NCBI RefSeq assembly: GCF_010669285.1
Contig: NZ_CP048711.1
Location: 2,232,001-2,296,000 of the forward strand
Source: Kineobactrum salinum
GTDB lineage: Bacteria; Pseudomonadota; Gammaproteobacteria; Pseudomonadales; Halieaceae
DNA length: 64,000 nucleotides
Reading direction: 5' to 3'
This document shows positions 48,132-57,841 of the stretch, piece by piece. The translations under genes were made by a program, and so were the position numbers. The notes under the pieces were generated by a model. That model did not search any database. It saw nothing but the letters and a program-made list of their open reading frames with translations, and was not told the origin of the DNA. Each line of letters opens with the position of its first letter. Within the stretch, counting starts at the first letter, position 1.

Positions 48132-48692
48132 GTGATCAGGCTCAGCAGCAATCCGGTGGCCGATACCGTCGTCAAGCTGGCGCTGACGGCGGTGGCCATG
48201 TTCGCGTTCGTATTTGTGGTCATGGTGCCGCTGTACGATGTGTTGTGTGATGCACTGGGGATCAACGGCAAGACCAGTGGTGAGGCCTATACCGCGGTAC
48301 AGGCGGGGGTGGATGAATCGCGTACCGTGACCATCCAGTTCGTCGCGACCAACAACGAGGGCATGCCCTGGGAGTTCGGTCCCTCGGTGAATACCATGAA
48401 GGTACATCCGGGAGCCAGCAATGACACGGTATTTTACGCCTACAATCCGCTGCCCAATGCGATGGTCGCACAGACTATCCCCAGTATATCGCCGGCCCGC
48501 GCGGCGGCCTATTTCCACAAGACGGAATGCTTCTGTTTCAATCAGCAGCCGCTGGATGGCGAGTCGCGGGCGGACATGCCGTTGCAGTTCATAGTGGACC
48601 GGGACCTGCCACCGGAGATCCGCACGATCACTCTGTCCTATACCATTTTCGATGTAACAGAGATGGCGGGTGGAACAGTCGCCACTCGCTGA
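48132..48692 (+). CDS. ctaG: Cytochrome c oxidase assembly protein CtaG/Cox11
   Basis: 186-aa copper chaperone delivering Cu to CuB. One N-terminal membrane helix (LALTAVAMFAFVFVVMVPLY), the Cox11 signature VPLYDVLCDALGINGK and the Cu-binding HKTECFCFNQQ are present. The GTG start at 48132 is chosen since the long open frame upstream overlaps coxA. Confidence 0.93.
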   Translation: MIRLSSNPVADTVVKLALTAVAMFAFVFVVMVPLYDVLCDALGINGKTSGEAYTAVQAGVDESRTVTIQFVATNNEGMPWEFGPSVNTMKVHPGASNDTVFYAYNPLPNAMVAQTIPSISPARAAAYFHKTECFCFNQQPLDGESRADMPLQFIVDRDLPPEIRTITLSYTIFDVTEMAGGTVATR

Positions 48693-48737
48693 CACACGGT
48701 CCGGGCGGCCGTGTGAATTAAACGGAGAAGAAACACC

Positions 48738-49712
48738 ATGACAACCCAGAGTTCCCCAGAGTACGAGAAGTACTACGTACCGGAAAAAAGCAAACTGGCC
48801 GTATGCGCAACCATTGGCCTGATGCTGAGTGTTTTCGGTGCCGCCAGTGTCATGAACGACAGAACCTTCGGGGACCCCGAGGTTGCAACCAATTCCTGGA
48901 CGATCTTCCTGGTTGGCCTGTTTTTCTTCGTCGCGACCCTGTTCAGCTGGTTCCGGACCGCTATCCGCGAAAACATGGCCGGACTCAACAGCGCCCAGCT
49001 CAAGAAATCCTATGTGCTGGGCATGTTCTGGTTCATCTTTTCCGAAGTGATGTTCTTTCTGGCGTTTTTCGGTGCGCTGTTCTACGTGCGCGCCCTGGTG
49101 GGCCCCTGGCTCGCCGGCGAAGGCGACGGCGGACGCATGAACCATTTGCTGTGGGAGGGCTTCCAGTACGATTGGCCGATGTCCCTGACCCCGCAGGAAT
49201 CGGTAGGCGGCGCTGATAACCAGCCGATGGCGAACCAGGGATCATTCCTGAGTGCCGAAAAGAGCATGGCCTTTGGTGCAGCCTCTGCCTGGTGGGCCTG
49301 GCTGCCGATGTGGAACACGATCATACTGCTGACCTCCAGCGTCACCGTACACATTGCCCACCTGGGCATCCTCAACAGTGACAAGCGCAAGTTCAACCTG
49401 TGGCTGGGTATCAGTGTACTGTTGGGGATGGTCTTCGTCGGCCTGCAGATACTGGAATATTACGAGGCCTATGCCCACTATGGCCTGACCCTGAATTCCG
49501 GGATCTACGGGTCGACGTTCTTCATGTTGACCGGCTTCCACGGTTTTCACGTGGTAATGGGCATGACCATGCTGCTGATCCAGTGGCTGCGCTCGGTCCG
49601 GGGCGGGCATTTTACCGCCAAGGACCATTTCGGCTTCGAGGCCTCCAGCTGGTATTGGCACTTTGTCGACGTGGTGTGGGTGTTCCTGTTCCTGTTTGTC
49701 TATATCCTATAG
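48738..49712 (+). CDS. coxC: Cytochrome c oxidase subunit III
   Basis: 324 aa, seven-helix subunit III. WFRTAIRENMAGLNSAQLKK, FWFIFSEVMFFLAFFGALFY, TGFHGFHVVMGMTMLLIQW and SSWYWHFVDVVWVFLFLFVY are diagnostic. It is longer than minimal subunit III because of a roughly 50-residue insertion (about 130-180) after FYVRALVGPWL. GGAG precedes the start. Confidence 0.96.
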   Translation: MTTQSSPEYEKYYVPEKSKLAVCATIGLMLSVFGAASVMNDRTFGDPEVATNSWTIFLVGLFFFVATLFSWFRTAIRENMAGLNSAQLKKSYVLGMFWFIFSEVMFFLAFFGALFYVRALVGPWLAGEGDGGRMNHLLWEGFQYDWPMSLTPQESVGGADNQPMANQGSFLSAEKSMAFGAASAWWAWLPMWNTIILLTSSVTVHIAHLGILNSDKRKFNLWLGISVLLGMVFVGLQILEYYEAYAHYGLTLNSGIYGSTFFMLTGFHGFHVVMGMTMLLIQWLRSVRGGHFTAKDHFGFEASSWYWHFVDVVWVFLFLFVYIL

Positions 49713-49716
49713 GCGC

Positions 49717-49974
49717 TCAATCAGTAGCCTCTTGTTCCTGGGACGCCGGCGGATTCGGCCCGCGGTCCCAGGGATTGCTGTGACCCAACTGGCCGTTGGC
49801 CACGCCATAGACGATCAGGCCGGCGAGGGTAATGGCCAGCCCCAGCCTGACGCCCAGGGAGTGAAATGTTCTGCGCCTGGTCTTGTCCCCCTGATCGACC
49901 ATCAGAAAGTAGAATCCGCTTCCGAGGCTGGCCAACAGGGCCAGCATCAATACGACAATCGCGACTTTTAACAA
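49717..49974 (-). CDS. Twin-transmembrane protein, DUF2909 family
   Basis: 85-aa protein with two membrane helices (VAIVVLMLALLASLGSGFYFL; LAITLAGLIVYGVA), always embedded on the opposite strand in gammaproteobacterial caa3 clusters. A TTG at 49974 preceded by GGAGGAG is the likely start. Its 3' end is 4 bp from the coxC stop. The function is unknown. Confidence 0.85.
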   Translation of the reverse strand: MLKVAIVVLMLALLASLGSGFYFLMVDQGDKTRRRTFHSLGVRLGLAITLAGLIVYGVANGQLGHSNPWDRGPNPPASQEQEATD

Positions 49975-50066
49975 TGGCTTGCTCCTCCTTCCTGTCAGCA
50001 CAGTATAAACTACCCCGCCTGGTGGCACCTGGTCTGTGCGCGATATACACAGGTGGGCATTGATTC

Positions 50067-50819
50067 ATGCGGCAGCTGCAATTTGATTTCGAGTGGCGGA
50101 TTACGCTGGTAACGCTGTTGCTGTTGCCGGCGTTGATTACGCTCGGGTTCTGGCAGTTGCAGCGGGCCGAAGAAAAGGCGCAGCTGCAGGCGTCCTGGAA
50201 GCAGCGCCAGAGTCAGGCTCCCGCGGAACTGACGGAACTGCCCAGCGAGCCCGAGCAGCTCGCCTACCGCAGGCTTGTGTTGCGCGGGGAATACCTGCCC
50301 GGCCGCTATCTGCTGCTGGACAACCGTGTGCGTGGCGGCCGTTTCGGCTATGAGGTGGTCGGCCTGTTCGAGCTTGCCGACAGTGCCGCGCTGGTGCTGG
50401 TCAATCGGGGTTGGATTGCGGGTGATCCAGCGCGACGCACGCTGCCCGAGGTGCCTGAGCTGGCGGGCCCCGTGGAATTGAGCGCTCATGTCTATGTCTC
50501 CCCCGGCGAACCCTACCTGTTGGCCGAGCAGGATCTGGCCCAGCCCTGGCCGCTGCGGGTTCAGGCCCTGGAACCGGCGGCACTGGCACCGTTGCTGCGG
50601 GATATTTCGGATGCGCCCCTGTTCCCCTACCAGGTCCGGATTGATCCGGGCCAGCCCTCGGCGCTCGCCGTCGCCTGGCAGGTCGTCAATACCGGGCCTG
50701 AGAAGCATCGGGGCTATGCGTTCCAGTGGTTTACCATGGCCCTGGTTCTCGGTATTTTTTTACTGCTGCGCAGTAGCAATCTGTGGCAGCTGCTAATCCG
50801 GAAACGGAGCGAGGTCTAG
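50067..50819 (+). CDS. SURF1 family oxidase assembly protein
   Basis: 250 aa with one helix at each end (ITLVTLLLLPALITLGFWQL; WFTMALVLGIFLLL) and a periplasmic domain between, the SURF1 plan. Signatures: GFWQLQRAEEKAQL, GRYLLLDNRVRGGRFGYEV and LVLVNRGWIAGDPARR. It helps heme a insertion into subunit I. Immediately followed by the next gene (TAGATG). Confidence 0.92.
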   Translation: MRQLQFDFEWRITLVTLLLLPALITLGFWQLQRAEEKAQLQASWKQRQSQAPAELTELPSEPEQLAYRRLVLRGEYLPGRYLLLDNRVRGGRFGYEVVGLFELADSAALVLVNRGWIAGDPARRTLPEVPELAGPVELSAHVYVSPGEPYLLAEQDLAQPWPLRVQALEPAALAPLLRDISDAPLFPYQVRIDPGQPSALAVAWQVVNTGPEKHRGYAFQWFTMALVLGIFLLLRSSNLWQLLIRKRSEV

Positions 50820-51482
50820 ATGCAAGCGAACCCGGGCACCAACAGGGGCCGTATGGTGCTGTTGCTGATTGCCGGCATTCCGGTCACGGTGATACTGGCT
50901 GCCACCTGGTTGTGGTGGTTCGTGGTGCGCGGCGATCTGGATCTGGTAGGAATGCTCGGCACCGCCAACCGCGGCGAATTGATCCAACCGCCGCGCGCGC
51001 TGGCGCAAGTCGAGTTCACGGCTGCTCGCGGTGCGGTGCCGCCCTGGGCCGACCGGGATCACCAGTGGAGCCTGCTGGTGGCCAACAGCGGACCAGACTG
51101 CGGCCCGCAGTGTGAACACAATCTCTACCTCACCCGCCAGATCCATATGGCGATGGGCAAGGAGGTGCCGCGCATTCGCCGTCTCTATGTTGCCGACCGC
51201 TCGCCGATGGAGACCGCACTGGCGGTGGCTGAGCTCAGTGATCAACGGCCCCTGCCGGTGGATTTTCCGGCCCTGCTGGCCACTGAGCATCGCGGACTCT
51301 CGCCGCTGCAGATCGAGGCGGCGGCTTTCCAGGACCTGTTCCCCGAACAGCTGGCGGCAGCCGACACCTGGTATCTGGTGGATCCGGCCGGATGGCTCAT
51401 GATGGCGTATGATGGCGATGACAGTTACAAGGATGTGATCTCTGATCTCAAATTCCTGCTCAAGAACTCGGGTGACCAGTGA
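50820..51482 (+). CDS. Membrane-anchored thioredoxin-fold-like protein of the oxidase cluster
   Basis: 220 aa. One N-terminal helix (about 12-36) then a periplasmic domain. Cys94 and Cys98 (DCGPQCEHNL) form a CxxxC, the spacing of SCO copper sites, and the ending DSYKDVISDLKFLLK is like a thioredoxin-fold C-terminal helix. This class of protein lies between SURF1 and ctaA/ctaB in Pseudomonas-type clusters. A copper or thiol role in oxidase assembly is inferred. It overlaps ctaB (GTGA). Confidence 0.75.
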   Translation: MQANPGTNRGRMVLLLIAGIPVTVILAATWLWWFVVRGDLDLVGMLGTANRGELIQPPRALAQVEFTAARGAVPPWADRDHQWSLLVANSGPDCGPQCEHNLYLTRQIHMAMGKEVPRIRRLYVADRSPMETALAVAELSDQRPLPVDFPALLATEHRGLSPLQIEAAAFQDLFPEQLAAADTWYLVDPAGWLMMAYDGDDSYKDVISDLKFLLKNSGDQ

Positions 51483-52377
51483 CAACGACCGCAGTTAGCC
51501 ACAAAGCCACCTGGCGCGACTACAAGGAGCTGACCAAGCCCAACGTCGTGGCCCTGATGATACTGACTTCAGTGATCGGCATGTTCATGGCGGTGCCGGG
51601 AATGGTGCCACTGGACGCGCTTATTCTGGGGAATCTGGGCATCGCATTATGCGCGGGGCGGCCGCCGCGGTGAACCATCTGGTAGACCAGCGGGTGGACC
51701 TGCGCATGACCCGCACCAGCAACCGGCCGATTGCCCAGGGCCGGGTTGGTCCGGGCCAGGCTGCGCTGTTTGCGCTGGTCCTGGGCGGGTCGGGCATGGC
51801 GATCCTGCTGTTGTGGGTCAATGCACTGACGGCCTGGCTTACCCTGGCATCGCTGATGGGCTACGCCTTCGTCTACACGATGTTCCTGAAGCGCGCGACC
51901 CCGCAGAATATCGTGATCGGCGGGCTGGCCGGGGCTGCGCCGCCGCTGCTGGGCTGGACGGCGGTGACCGGCGAGATCCACGGCCACGCCCTGTTGCTGG
52001 TTCTGATCATTTTCGCCTGGACCCCACCTCATTTCTGGGCGTTGGCGATACACCGCAAGGACGAATATGCCGCCGTTGACATTCCGATGCTGCCGGTGAC
52101 ACATGGCGACGCCTTTACCAGGCTGCACATTCTGCTCTACACCGTCATCATGTTCCTGATTACGCTGTTGCCGTTCGCGACCCGCATGAGCGGCCCGCTG
52201 TATCTGCTGGGTGCCATCGTACTGGGACTCGGGTTCCTGTATTGGGCGGTGGAGCTGATGCGCAACAGAAATCCGCGGGCACCGATGGAAACCTTCAAGT
52301 ATTCCATCATCTACCTGATGGCCCTGTTCGTTATCATGCTGGCGGATCACTATCTGTTCCCGGTGACCATGCTATGA
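51479..52377 (+). CDS. ctaB: Protoheme IX farnesyltransferase (heme O synthase), apparent frameshift
   Basis: UbiA-family membrane prenyltransferase converting heme B to heme O. The polyprenyl-diphosphate Asp motif NHLVDQRVDLRMTRTSNRP is intact. DYKELTKPNVVALMILTSVI is the usual N-terminus. The frame breaks in GGGG near 51658; a fifth G joins GIALCAG to AAAAVNHLVDQ and gives 299 aa. GTG start overlapping the previous stop. No ctaA (heme A synthase) gene precedes it, unlike related clusters. Confidence 0.92.
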
Positions 52378-52390
52378 GGACTTCGAGCTG

Positions 52391-53053
52391 ATGAGCGCAA
52401 ACCATACCAGGGCACAATCCCGCGGCATTCGCATTACGGTGGTGGGTGTACTGCTGTTCATTTTGCTGGTGATCGCCGCTTTCGTGCATCGCACGGGTCA
52501 GCCGCGGGTGATGCCCGCCGCTGAAATGCAAGCAAATGGCGCTTATCTGCTGGAAACGCCGCGGGATATTGGTGACTTCGAGCTGATAGACCATCACGGC
52601 GAGCCCTTTACCCCGGCGCGCCTGGAAGGGCACTGGACCCTGCTGTTCTTCGGCTTCACGTTCTGTCCTGATATCTGCCCCACAACCATGAGCTTCCTGA
52701 ATCAGTTTGTGGAGGCGCTCGAGGGCACCGAGGCGCGCGATACCCAGGTGGCGATGATCTCGGTCGATCCCGCGCGCGACACCGTGGCCCAGCTGGCCGG
52801 TTATGTGCCGTTCTTCAACGAGGATTTTATCGGCGTGACCGGCGAGTTTCTGGACATTCACCGTTTCGCGACAGCGCTCAATACCCCGTTCCGCAAAGTC
52901 CCGGGGCAGGACGAGAACTACCTGGTCGACCACAGCGCCAACGTGGTGTTGATCAATCCCCGCGGGGACTACCACGGCTTTTTCAAGGCGCCGCTGGATC
53001 TCGCCAAAATGAAGGTGACCTACCGCTCAATCCGGGTCCTGTGGGACCGCTGA
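52391..53053 (+). CDS. SCO1/SenC family copper chaperone
   Basis: 220 aa. N-terminal membrane anchor ([18 protein letters not shown]), then a thioredoxin-fold domain with the copper site Cys92-x3-Cys96 ([15 protein letters not shown]) and the His ligand in [14 protein letters not shown]. It delivers Cu to the CuA centre of subunit II. Last gene of the oxidase cluster. Confidence 0.95.
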   Translation: MSANHTRAQSRGIRITVVGVLLFILLVIAAFVHRTGQPRVMPAAEMQANGAYLLETPRDIGDFELIDHHGEPFTPARLEGHWTLLFFGFTFCPDICPTTMSFLNQFVEALEGTEARDTQVAMISVDPARDTVAQLAGYVPFFNEDFIGVTGEFLDIHRFATALNTPFRKVPGQDENYLVDHSANVVLINPRGDYHGFFKAPLDLAKMKVTYRSIRVLWDR

Positions 53054-53069
53054 CCGTCAGGGAGTGGCA

Positions 53070-55796
53070 ATGACCAACAATGCCCCCGTTCCGATCGTGC
53101 TGGTAGATGGGTCGTCCTACCTGTACCGGGCCTATCATGCTCTGCCGCCACTCAACAATTCCAAAGGTGAACCCACCGGTGCGGTGAAGGGTGTCATCAG
53201 CATGCTCAGGCGACTGTGCAAGGACTATCCCGAGAGTCCGGTGGCCGTGGTATTTGACGCCAAGGGCAAGACCTTTCGCGATGAACTGTTCGAGCAGTAC
53301 AAGGCCCACCGGCCGCCCATGCCGGATGACCTGAGGGCGCAGGTGGAACCGATTCACGCCATCGTCCGGGCGATGGGCCTGCCGCTGATCTGTGAGCCCG
53401 GGGTAGAGGCCGATGATGTGATCGGCACACTGGCCCGCCAGGCCAGCAGCAAGGGCCGCCCGGTGGTGATCTCCACCGGTGACAAGGATATGGCGCAACT
53501 GGTGGATCCGAACGTCACGCTGGTCAATACCATGACCGGCACCTGCATGGATGAGGCGGGCGTGCTGCAGAAGTTCGGCATTCCGCCGGCGCTGATTATC
53601 GATTTGCTGGCGCTGATGGGCGACAAGATCGATAACATTCCCGGGGTACCTGGCGTCGGGGAGAAAACGGCACTGGCCCTGCTGCAGGGGCTGGGGAGGC
53701 TGGACGATATCTATGCGGCGCTGGACAAGGTGGCGCTGCTGGATTTTCGCGGCGCCAAAACCATGGCGGCCAAACTGCAGGCCGAAAAAGAACGCGCTTA
53801 TCTTTCCTATATGCTGGCCACGATCAAGACCGATGTGCCGCTGCAGGAGTGTCCGGATACGCTGTGCAATGGTGTGCCGGATAGCGAAGCGCTGCAGGAA
53901 CTGTACTCCCGGCTGGAGTTTCGCAGCTGGCTGGAGGAACTGCTGGACAGCCCGGGAGCAGCACCGTCGGTGCAGCCGGTTCCCGCGGAATTGAACTGGG
54001 AGTTGCTGACTACCGCCACCGACCTGGAGCGCTGGCTACAGCGCCTGGCGAGCGCCGAACTGTTCGCGTTCGATACCGAGACCACCAGCCTGAATTACAT
54101 GGAAGCCGAAATCGTCGGCCTGTCCTTTGCCGTTAGCGCCGGTGAGGCTGCCTATGTGCCGCTGGCCCACGATTACCTGGGCGTGCCTGAACAGCTTGAC
54201 CGGGACAGTGTGCTGGCACAGCTCAGGCCGTTGCTGGAGGACCCGAATCGTGCCAAGCTCGGCCAGAACCTGAAGTACGACGCCAGCGTACTGGCCAACC
54301 ACGGCATCACGCTGCGCGGTATCTGTCACGACACCATGCTCGAGTCCTATGTGCTTGATTCGACCGCGACCCGGCACGATATGGACAGCCTGGCGCTGAA
54401 ATACCTGGGTCACAGGACCATCCACTTTCAGGATATTGCCGGCAAGGGCGCCAAACAACTGACTTTCAACCAGATCAAGCTGGAGGAAGCCGGTCCCTAT
54501 GCCGCCGAGGATGCCGACGTCACCCTGCGCTTGCACCAGACCCTGTGGCCCCGCCTGCAAGCTTTGTCCGGGCCCGTCTCAGTCTATCGCGACATAGAGA
54601 TTCCTCTGGTTCCCGTATTGTCGCGTATTGAGCGCACTGGAGCGCTATTGTCCCGGGAGCTGCTGCAGCGGCACAGCGCCGAACTGGGGCAGCGCTTGCA
54701 GGCGCTGGAACTGGAGGCCTACGAACTGGCGGGACAGCAGTTCAATTTGGGTTCGCCCAAGCAGCTGGGTGAAATCCTGTTCGAGATCCTGGCGCTGCCG
54801 GTACTGCGCAAGACCCCCAAGGGTGCGCCATCCACGGCTGAGGAGGTGCTGGCCGAGCTGGCGCTGGACTATCCGTTGCCGAAGGTCCTGCTGGAGCACC
54901 GCGGCCTCTCCAAGCTGAAGTCCACCTATACTGACAAGCTGCCGGAGATGATCAACCCGCGCACCGGGCGCATCCACACCTCCTATCACCAGGCAGTGGC
55001 TGCGACCGGAAGGCTGTCCTCGGCCGACCCCAATCTGCAGAATATTCCAATCAGAACCGAGGAAGGACGCCGTATCCGGCAGGCCTTCATCGCGCCGCCG
55101 GGCTATCGGATCGTGGCTGCGGACTACTCCCAGATCGAATTGCGCATCATGGCGCACCTGTCCGCTGATGAGGGTCTGCTGGCAGCCTTCCGCTCCGGCC
55201 AGGATGTTCACCGCGCCACCGCGGCGGAAGTGTTCGGGGTCGAACTGGAGCAGGTCTCGGCTGAACAGCGGCGCAAGGCCAAGGCCATCAATTTTGGGCT
55301 GATCTACGGTATGTCCGCGTTCGGTCTGGGCCGCCAGTTGCACCTGGGCCGCAATGAGGCCCAACAGTATATCGATCGCTACTTCGAACGCTATCCCGGG
55401 GTCCAACAGTACATGGATCGCACCCGCGCTGCCGCTCGTGAACAGGGTTATGTGGAGACCCTGTTCGGGCGCCGGCTGTACCTGCCAGAGATCAACGCCC
55501 GCAACAAGATGCGGGCCCAGGCTGCCGAGCGCACGGCCATCAACGCTCCCATGCAGGGTACGGCGGCGGACATCATCAAGCAGGCCATGCTTACAGTCGA
55601 TCAGTGGCTGCAGGAGGGCACGGTGAACGCCCGCATGGTCATGCAGGTGCATGACGAACTGGTACTGGAAGTGGCCGAAGCCGAGGTGGCGGAGGTCTGT
55701 AGCCGGCTGTGCGAACTGATGTCAGGGGCGGCCGAACTGGCGGTCCCGCTGCTGGTCGAAGCGGGGTCAGGAAAAAATTGGGATGAAGCGCACTGA
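53070..55796 (+). CDS. polA: DNA polymerase I
   Basis: 908 aa with 5'-3' exonuclease ([30 protein letters not shown]), 3'-5' exonuclease ([16 protein letters not shown], with the catalytic DxE) and polymerase domains ([50 protein letters not shown]). All catalytic residues appear intact. The ATG at 53070 follows CAGGGAG; an in-frame GTG at 53064 overlaps that site. Confidence 0.98.
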   Translation: MTNNAPVPIVLVDGSSYLYRAYHALPPLNNSKGEPTGAVKGVISMLRRLCKDYPESPVAVVFDAKGKTFRDELFEQYKAHRPPMPDDLRAQVEPIHAIVRAMGLPLICEPGVEADDVIGTLARQASSKGRPVVISTGDKDMAQLVDPNVTLVNTMTGTCMDEAGVLQKFGIPPALIIDLLALMGDKIDNIPGVPGVGEKTALALLQGLGRLDDIYAALDKVALLDFRGAKTMAAKLQAEKERAYLSYMLATIKTDVPLQECPDTLCNGVPDSEALQELYSRLEFRSWLEELLDSPGAAPSVQPVPAELNWELLTTATDLERWLQRLASAELFAFDTETTSLNYMEAEIVGLSFAVSAGEAAYVPLAHDYLGVPEQLDRDSVLAQLRPLLEDPNRAKLGQNLKYDASVLANHGITLRGICHDTMLESYVLDSTATRHDMDSLALKYLGHRTIHFQDIAGKGAKQLTFNQIKLEEAGPYAAEDADVTLRLHQTLWPRLQALSGPVSVYRDIEIPLVPVLSRIERTGALLSRELLQRHSAELGQRLQALELEAYELAGQQFNLGSPKQLGEILFEILALPVLRKTPKGAPSTAEEVLAELALDYPLPKVLLEHRGLSKLKSTYTDKLPEMINPRTGRIHTSYHQAVAATGRLSSADPNLQNIPIRTEEGRRIRQAFIAPPGYRIVAADYSQIELRIMAHLSADEGLLAAFRSGQDVHRATAAEVFGVELEQVSAEQRRKAKAINFGLIYGMSAFGLGRQLHLGRNEAQQYIDRYFERYPGVQQYMDRTRAAAREQGYVETLFGRRLYLPEINARNKMRAQAAERTAINAPMQGTAADIIKQAMLTVDQWLQEGTVNARMVMQVHDELVLEVAEAEVAEVCSRLCELMSGAAELAVPLLVEAGSGKNWDEAH

Positions 55797-55833
55797 GAGC
55801 CGGAACTTTTCCAGGCTACCCCGGTCATATTGA

Positions 55834-55957
55834 ACGTAGCATGCTGCTACAGTTGCACCGGGCTCTCCCCCAAGGGTTCGGGCGCAACAGTCTCTTCCCC
55901 AGAGACCCAAGCTGGCCCGGTTGCCTGTCCCCCTTGGGCGCCGGGCTTTTTTTTGCC
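55834..55957 (+). ncRNA. Probable C-rich small RNA between polA and engB (Spot 42/ErsA position)
   Basis: The intergenic region holds three consecutive hairpins: GTAGCA/TGCTAC (55836-55850), GTCTCT/AGAGAC with a UCCCC loop (55890-55906), and GCCCGG/CCGGGC followed by eight T (55915-55954). A CUCCCCC stretch lies between the first two. C-rich loops and this genomic slot are shared by Spot 42 (enterics) and ErsA (Pseudomonas), whose loops pair with GA-rich ribosome-binding sites. Homology itself is not shown; start site and expression are inferred. Confidence 0.6.
55915..55954 (+). terminator. Intrinsic terminator of polA / the small RNA
   Basis: GCCCGG (55915-55920) pairs with CCGGGC (55941-55946), followed by T8 (55947-55954). 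CCCAAG/CTTGGG nearby can form a competing stem. Confidence 0.75.
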
Positions 55958-55972
55958 TGTGCCAGCCACGCC

Positions 55973-56653
55973 TTACTCCGCAAGCCCCGAGGGGCCCGCT
56001 CCGTTTCTCTCCTCCCCTGTCTCGTCCTCATAGACGCTGTCATCCGTTAACCAGGCGTCCAGTACCCTCGTCAGCTCTTTGTGGCCGCTGTGCTTGAGCG
56101 CCGAGAACAACTGCGCAGTGATTGTCCCGCCGTGTTCCAGCAGTTGTTTTTGCACCTGCAGCAGGGTTGACCTGGCGGGGCCGTTCTTGAGCTTGTCGGC
56201 CTTGGTGAGCAGCACGTGTACCGGCATATCCGCGGCCACGGCCCAGGCCAGCATCTGGCGATCGAACTCCTGCAGCGGGCGACGCACATCCATCAACAGC
56301 ACCAGGCCGCGCAGGCTTTCCCGCTGTTGCAGGTAGTGCTCCAGCTGCCGGTTCCACTCCCGCTTGATCGCCAGCGGGACCTTGGCAAAGCCATAGCCGG
56401 GCAGATCCACCAGCCGCTGGCTGTCGCTGAGCCCAAAGAAGTTGATCAACTGCGTGCGTCCCGGTGTCCTCGATGTGCGGGCAAGCTTCCTGTTCTCTGT
56501 CAAGCTATTGATAGCAGAGGACTTTCCCGCATTGGAGCGACCGGCAAAGGCGACCTCCCAGCCCACGTCCGGGGGGCACTGCGAGAATTTGCTGGCGCTG
56601 GTCAGGAACAGGGCCTTGCGATAATCGGGGCGGGCAGGGGCTGTTGGGAGCAT
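55973..56653 (-). CDS. engB: Ribosome biogenesis GTPase EngB (YsxC/YihA)
   Basis: 226-aa GTPase. G1 [17 protein letters not shown]3 [12 protein letters not shown]4 LTKADKLK and the YsxC-specific [15 protein letters not shown] are present. It is involved in 50S assembly. The start at 56653 ([16 protein letters not shown]) is chosen over an ATG 20 codons upstream since it matches the usual length. Convergent with the polA/sRNA unit. Confidence 0.95.
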   Translation of the reverse strand: MLPTAPARPDYRKALFLTSASKFSQCPPDVGWEVAFAGRSNAGKSSAINSLTENRKLARTSRTPGRTQLINFFGLSDSQRLVDLPGYGFAKVPLAIKREWNRQLEHYLQQRESLRGLVLLMDVRRPLQEFDRQMLAWAVAADMPVHVLLTKADKLKNGPARSTLLQVQKQLLEHGGTITAQLFSALKHSGHKELTRVLDAWLTDDSVYEDETGEERNGAGPSGLAE

Positions 56654-56690
56654 GGAAGGGGCTTGCCTTTTTTGCGCAGAGTAAGTCGTA

Positions 56691-56696
56691 TATAAT
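56691..56696 (+). promoter_or_regulatory. Likely -10 box (TATAAT) for the cytochrome c genes
   Basis: TATAAT (within TATATAAT) 76 bp before the cytochrome c5 start. The nearest -35-like sequences (TTGCCT, TTGCGC) are badly spaced, so only the -10 is supported. Confidence 0.35.
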
Positions 56697-56771
56697 GCCA
56701 CAGCTGTGTTCACCTGTAGTTAAAAGCCCGCAGTCTGTGGGCGCTTATCCAGCGTATATCCGAGGTGTTTG

Positions 56772-57062
56772 ATGAAAAAGCTGTTAGCGGTCAGTCTGGT
56801 CCTGTTTGCTGCTGGTGCGGTGGCGCAGCCCATGGACAAGTACAACAAGAGCTGCGCTGTCTGCCACAATGCCGGTGTCGCCGGGGCGCCGAAAACAGGT
56901 GATGCCGAGGCCTGGGCCCCGAAACTGGAAAAGGGCATGGAGGCGCTGCTGCAGTCGGTCAAGAATGGCCTCAACGCGATGCCTCCCAAGGGCATGTGCT
57001 TCGACTGCAGCGACGCTGAATATCAGGCCCTGATTACCTATATGGCAGAGCCCGCGGAATAG
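56772..57062 (+). CDS. Cytochrome c5 family protein
   Basis: 96 aa. Signal peptide (LLAVSLVLFAAGAVA), one heme site CAVCH and axial Met in NAMPPKGMCFDCSDAEY, the paired Cys being typical of c5. A small periplasmic electron carrier. The ATG at 56772 follows CGAGGTG. Cotranscribed with cytochrome c4 (35-bp gap). Confidence 0.93.
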   Translation: MKKLLAVSLVLFAAGAVAQPMDKYNKSCAVCHNAGVAGAPKTGDAEAWAPKLEKGMEALLQSVKNGLNAMPPKGMCFDCSDAEYQALITYMAEPAE

Positions 57063-57097
57063 CGGGTTCCCCCGATCCACCCTGATCTGGAAGTAAC

Positions 57098-57730
57098 ATG
57101 AAGAAGGTCTTTATTCTCTGCGTGCTGGCGGCTATGGCGCAGTTCGCTACAGCGTCCACGCCGTTCCTCGATGGCGATGCCGCCGCAGGCGAGCAGTTGA
57201 CCGCCAGCTGCGCTGCCTGCCACGGGCCCGATGGCAACAGCCCCTCCCCCACCTTTCCGAAGCTGGCGGGGCAAAGTGAGCGCTACCTGTTCAAGCAACT
57301 GCTGGATATTCGCGACGAAGCCCGGCCCGTACCCACGATGGCAGGCCAGCTGGACGGCATGAACGATCAGCAGCTGGCGGATCTGGCGGCCTTCTACGCC
57401 TCGCAACAAGGCAGTGGTAGTCAGACCGACCCGGATCTGCTGGCCCTGGGCGAGAAAGTGTACCGCGCCGGTGTCGCCGAGCGTAACGTGGCAGCGTGTA
57501 TCGCCTGCCATTCGCCGACGGGTCAGGGCAACGCTCCGGCCGGCTTTCCGGCGCTGGCGGGGCAGCATCCCGAGTACATTGCCCAGCAACTGCGGATGTA
57601 CCGCAAGGGCTATGAAAATCCCGAGGGACGGACCAACGACGGCGATATCCGGATCATGCGCAGCAATGCCTTCGGTCTCAGCGACATGGAAATAGAAGCA
57701 GTGGCCAGTTACGCAGCCGGACTCAGGTAG
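57098..57730 (+). CDS. Diheme cytochrome c4
   Basis: 210 aa. Signal peptide (FILCVLAAMAQFATAS), two cytochrome c domains with CAACHGPDG (about residue 45) and CIACHSPTG (about 135), matching c4. A likely electron donor to the caa3 or cbb3 oxidase. It ends at a good intrinsic terminator. Confidence 0.95.
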   Translation: MKKVFILCVLAAMAQFATASTPFLDGDAAAGEQLTASCAACHGPDGNSPSPTFPKLAGQSERYLFKQLLDIRDEARPVPTMAGQLDGMNDQQLADLAAFYASQQGSGSQTDPDLLALGEKVYRAGVAERNVAACIACHSPTGQGNAPAGFPALAGQHPEYIAQQLRMYRKGYENPEGRTNDGDIRIMRSNAFGLSDMEIEAVASYAAGLR

Positions 57731-57748
57731 CTGCGGCGACGTGCTCGA

Positions 57749-57776
57749 GAAGGTGGTCCTGGCGGCCACCTTTTTT
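57749..57776 (+). terminator. Intrinsic terminator after cytochrome c4
   Basis: AAGGTGG pairs with CCACCTT across a 9-nt loop, followed by a T-run at 57771-57776. Confidence 0.85.
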
Positions 57777-57841
57777 GTCGCTGACAGAACGCTATCGCCA
57801 AACCATGGTCTGACAATCAGAACAAACCGGTGGAGAATTAC

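Noticed and set aside
46553-48271. Long open frame (572 codons) antisense to coxA
   Set aside because: It mirrors the strongly conserved coxA/ctaG coding strand in a high-GC genome; the translation is rich in His, Asp and Gly without any fold-like pattern and has no RBS.
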